NCBI RefSeq assembly: GCF_018687715.1
Contig: NC_056759.1
Span: 30,616,885 to 30,680,884 of the forward strand
Source of the DNA: Carya illinoinensis
Lineage: Eukaryota; Streptophyta; Magnoliopsida; Fagales; Juglandaceae
Reading direction: 5' to 3'
DNA length: 64,000 nt
Below, piece by piece: positions 60,628 through 64,000 of this stretch. Each line of letters opens with the position of its first letter. The stretch's first letter is position 1. The notes below the pieces were generated by a model. The model had not been told where the DNA came from. It searched no databases and saw only the letters and a program-made list of their open reading frames with translations. A program made the translations under genes and the position numbers.

Positions 60628-63380
60628 GCCATCAATCCATTTTAGATTTGTTGATGAGGTGCTTGTTCCCATCCCTTTCTCCCTCCGTCCATTTGCATCA
60701 TTTCAGACTTTCGATTCTCTCTCTCTCTTTCTCATCTGCGATTCAGTTGAGGTTTATTGGGGGGATTCTTGTAATGATTTTGTTGTGAGATTTACTAAAT
60801 GGGTTCTTTTAATTTTTCTAGTCTTTGTGATGATCTTGTTGTGAAATTTTTGATGGATTTCTAAAATGAAAACCGATGGAAACACCGCTGAATCAATAGT
60901 AACCGGCCTAAACTATGGTAACTGGTTTTATACCCCTTAATCGACTGATTTCAGTCGATATCATCCCCTAAAAAACATGTCTGTGCGGTTTTAATTTTGG
61001 ATCGAAACTACATCGATAGTATCAATTCTCACCGCTATTTAGTATGGATTTGTGGTACTTTCATCATATCATAAAATATAGGTCAACCATGTTAAGTACA
61101 CAAGTGTTTTTTGTTTTCAAGGAAAATTTACCCTCGCATTGAGCAGAGAAATTTCATATTGGACTAAAAAAGCCTTAAGACTAGGGTTACGTGCTAAGAA
61201 ATCTCAAAACCAAAACTTTTGAAAACACATTATCCTGTTGGAGTAAATACAAAAGTTTACTTATATAAAGGAAAGTTGAAGTTGGAACTGAAGTGATTTA
61301 CTGATAAAATGGGAGTACAACATCATCCGTATTTTGGAGTATCTAATATTAATGCAGCTTGGATCTTTATTCATGTCGGATCACTTGGTAAAGTTAGAGA
61401 TCCAAATTTGTTTTTGTTAGGTTCTCAAATTTGAGAGTTAAAAGAAGTATTTTCAAGACCGATGCTTAAAGGGCACATAAATATATTCTCCACCATAAGT
61501 GGGTACGAACCTGATTGTCCCGATCGATCGATATTCTTTTACGTTACACAACTAAATTTTAGACCTCTCTAATACCGTCCGATTATATTCCTTAAGTTAG
61601 ACATCAAGAATCATCTTAATTGGAGCTCAGATTCGAACATGCCCTTATTATATTAACAACTTCTTCTACGTAAAACTAGCATCCAATGTCACCTATATTG
61701 CTAATATAACGATGATTATATAAATGAGAAATACATGTCAACCTTCTCAGCAGCAACATCTATTATAGACAGTCATATATAATTCATTTCCACCCTATGA
61801 CCGGAGTCACGTGGAAAAATTATTTTTTTAATAATAAATTTCATTTTTTTCAAAATAAGTACATGGACTTACACATTCTAAAATTTCAAATATTATTTCT
61901 CTATTTTTTTTTTCTTTTAAAGTTTTAGTACCTGATCATGCCCGGCCATATGGTGGGAATGAACTATATAAGGCTATCCCGGCCAATCAAAATATATGCA
62001 CAACTAGTACTAATACTACTCAAGGTTTTTTCAAGTGTACGTACGTGAACTGCAACTCTGCAATTCCATGAGCATGTGATCAAGTTTAGGGCATGGGATG
62101 GACATAATATATATAAATCTCCTTTCCAAAGATGTGAGAGAGAGTGAGAGAGCCACACACACACACATGATATATATATATATATAAACATATGATCTAC
62201 TTTGGCTGGGTAGGGTAAATGAAAGCTAGCTATGATGAAGCTCATGTGCTTTCTTCTTAATCCATGCTACCGTTTGCATCACAAACTAAAAGATGTAGTT
62301 TTCAATTGTAGAAATGACTCTGTAAAGCGACACAATCCATTGTTGGGATGATAAAGTAAGTGAAAATGTAGGCAAAATCACCTTTTTCTTGGACTATGTA
62401 GGTATATGATTTCCTGATGATTGACACCTGGCTAACTTCATTTTTTGGAGGGATAAAAATTTGAACTAATCTATAGATAAGCCTAATCTTGAACTTGGTG
62501 TAGTACTCTCCTTAATTCAAGGGCCTCATTAGGGTTCCGTAGTCAGATATCGAATCTTATTGGTTTAAGGAATCACTTCACGTGGGCTTAGCCAATAGGA
62601 ATTGGCTGGTGTGTTTAAAGTTATGATTATTTTAATGGTGCATTAGCGGCCGCCTAACCACTGATGAATGGAAAAAATAAATAAAAAATAAAGCACTAGA
62701 GCTTATTATTAAAGTGATTTTAGAACCAATTTGCCCATATAGAATAATAATAATATGTGCCTTTCATAAGCTACTCCATTTTTGGCCAGACAAGAACTCG
62801 CACACCTATAGCTTTGTGTTACAGATTGTTTGCCATTGTGCGATAAAAGCGTGGGAAGACCCCCCTCGATTGGCGAACAGTACTACTGACTCTAGACCTC
62901 CACATATATATGTCAGTCAACTTTGCAGTGGCACGTGCTTGCTATTGATGGTCGCTGCTGATCATCCATCGTGTTTATAATGCCCGCTCTGTCTATATAT
63001 TGAGAAAGATAACTGTTAGAGACATATATTGATTATATAAAATAAATTTATAAATTGATATAATTTTATGTAATCTGTTAAATTTATTTTATAATAAAAT
63101 TAATTTTATAAATCTGACATATCACATCAAATCACATCTGTTTATGAGTTTATTTTTATATAATTTTTTTATGATTAAAGTATTTTCTATTGATAAATGA
63201 TATTTTTAATTTTGAAGTGTGTAATTCATATTCCTTAATTTTAAAATTAAGAGTGGATATATCTAGAACTCTCGCAAAAAAAAATTATATTTTTAATGGT
63301 TGCTCTCAATTAATTTTTCAAATAAGTACGCGGTGACAACACAGTACTCCAAAACCGTATATAATGGCATTACCACTATA

Positions 63381-64000
63381 TCTTCTATATATAAAAAGTG
63401 TGTATGAAACGGAAAATCTTGTTTTAACGGTTTTTCTTGTTTTTTCGTTAAAGTTAACACCGTTTGTTTAAATACATGTGAATGTAATTGGCATATAGAA
63501 TGAAGACATAAATATTGAGAGAGATAACATTCAATGTTGTTATATAATTTATTCATCACAATAATTACAATACTTAATAGTTTATATAATAATAAGTAAT
63601 TAAAGATTAGTTATTATATTTTTCTCTTTCTCCTTAACATATACACGTGTATTAGGTGCATAAGACGTGAATTCCTAAGTATAATACATGTGTATTATAC
63701 GTTTCATTAAATCAGATTATTAAGTATTCTAAATTTAAAAATCTCATATAATATATAATACAAGTGTGTTTAATCAAAGTGTTTTTTTTCCCATGGTAGT
63801 AGGACGTAACTTCCACTAAGTCATATTCCACACGTGGGCTTGCTATGAGGGGCACATGACAAAAGTCATGATCCTTGAACTAATCAAGAAAGAGTAAATT
63901 CGACCAACAACTTCAAAATATATTTTAAGATTTATATATATGTTATATATAAAAAAATATTATACCACCAATTTTATAAAAAGATTATGTTTTAACTTTA
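63381..64000 (+). mobile_element. Helitron-like element, 5' part (runs off the window)
   Basis: It starts TCTTCTATATATAAAAAGTG, identical for about 33 bases to the element at 7529, then AAC(A/G)-type sequence diverges. It is inserted between A and T: copy A at 29090-29097 reads ACTATATA uninterrupted. No 3' hairpin or CTRR end was seen before position 64000, so the size and content are unknown. The visible 620 bp contain no recognisable gene. Confidence 0.7.

Larger units (their letters stand above)
57193..63380 (+). repeat. Segmental duplication, copy B
   Basis: Direct copy of 8975-13583 plus 26503-29095. It lacks CACTA-1, the hAT-like element at 10101 and the palindromic MITE at 12016, and so shows their empty sites. 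It has its own insertion at about 59755-59988 and a Helitron at its right end. It holds no recognisable gene. By position it should be the upstream region of another MADS-box copy located beyond the window. Confidence 0.9.

Overview
The window is nuclear DNA of a flowering plant, almost certainly a woody eudicot. It is AT-rich, its genes have GT-AG introns, and most of its length is transposable elements (CACTA, hAT-like, Helitron, L1-type LINE, Ty1/copia). The repeat mix reminds me of Fagales/Juglandaceae, but that is a weak impression and no single sequence feature proves it.

Layout. 1-4.6 kb: an intact, intronless L-type lectin receptor kinase on the minus strand with its upstream region. 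4.6-8.7 kb: a 1.2 kb retroposon with 15-bp target-site duplications, a decayed L1 LINE fragment, and a Helitron-like element carrying a broken piece of a DUF1005 gene. 9.0-29.1 kb: copy A of a direct segmental duplication, split at 13584-26502 by a 12.9 kb CACTA element (CACTA-1). 29.1-31.24 kb: upstream region and first exon of an AGL17/ANR1-type MIKC MADS-box gene. 31.76-44.98 kb: a second, 13.2 kb CACTA element (CACTA-2) inside what should be MADS intron 1. It has both transposition genes; one is open throughout and the other has a single-base frameshift. 45-57 kb: sequence without recognisable genes, then a LINE fragment, a hAT-like element, a decayed copia element and a second copy of the 1.2 kb retroposon. 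57.2-63.4 kb: copy B of the segmental duplication, ended by the 5' end of a second Helitron of the same family, which runs off the window.

How it fits together. The only host genes with good support are the lectin receptor kinase (cell-surface signalling) and the MADS-box exon (transcription factor). Copies A and B of the duplicated block share direct orientation, and copy A lies just upstream of the MADS exon, so a second MADS copy is predicted beyond position 64000. The two copies act as natural empty sites for each other. CACTA-1, one hAT-like element and a short palindromic MITE are present only in A; an AT-rich insertion and a Helitron are present only in B. Another hAT-like element is shared and is therefore older than the duplication. 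No MADS exon 2 was recognised anywhere downstream of exon 1, so the gene either has an intron 1 longer than about 33 kb or is an orphan first exon.

The most notable observations are two sets of CACTA genes whose splice models read through in frame, a Helitron with a captured DUF1005 fragment, the 1.2 kb retroposon family, a pair of adjacent perfect hairpins inside CACTA-1, and a copia element whose disabling mutations nearly all look like cytosine deamination. I see no CRISPR array and no rRNA or tRNA gene. No wholly new multi-gene system is convincingly present.
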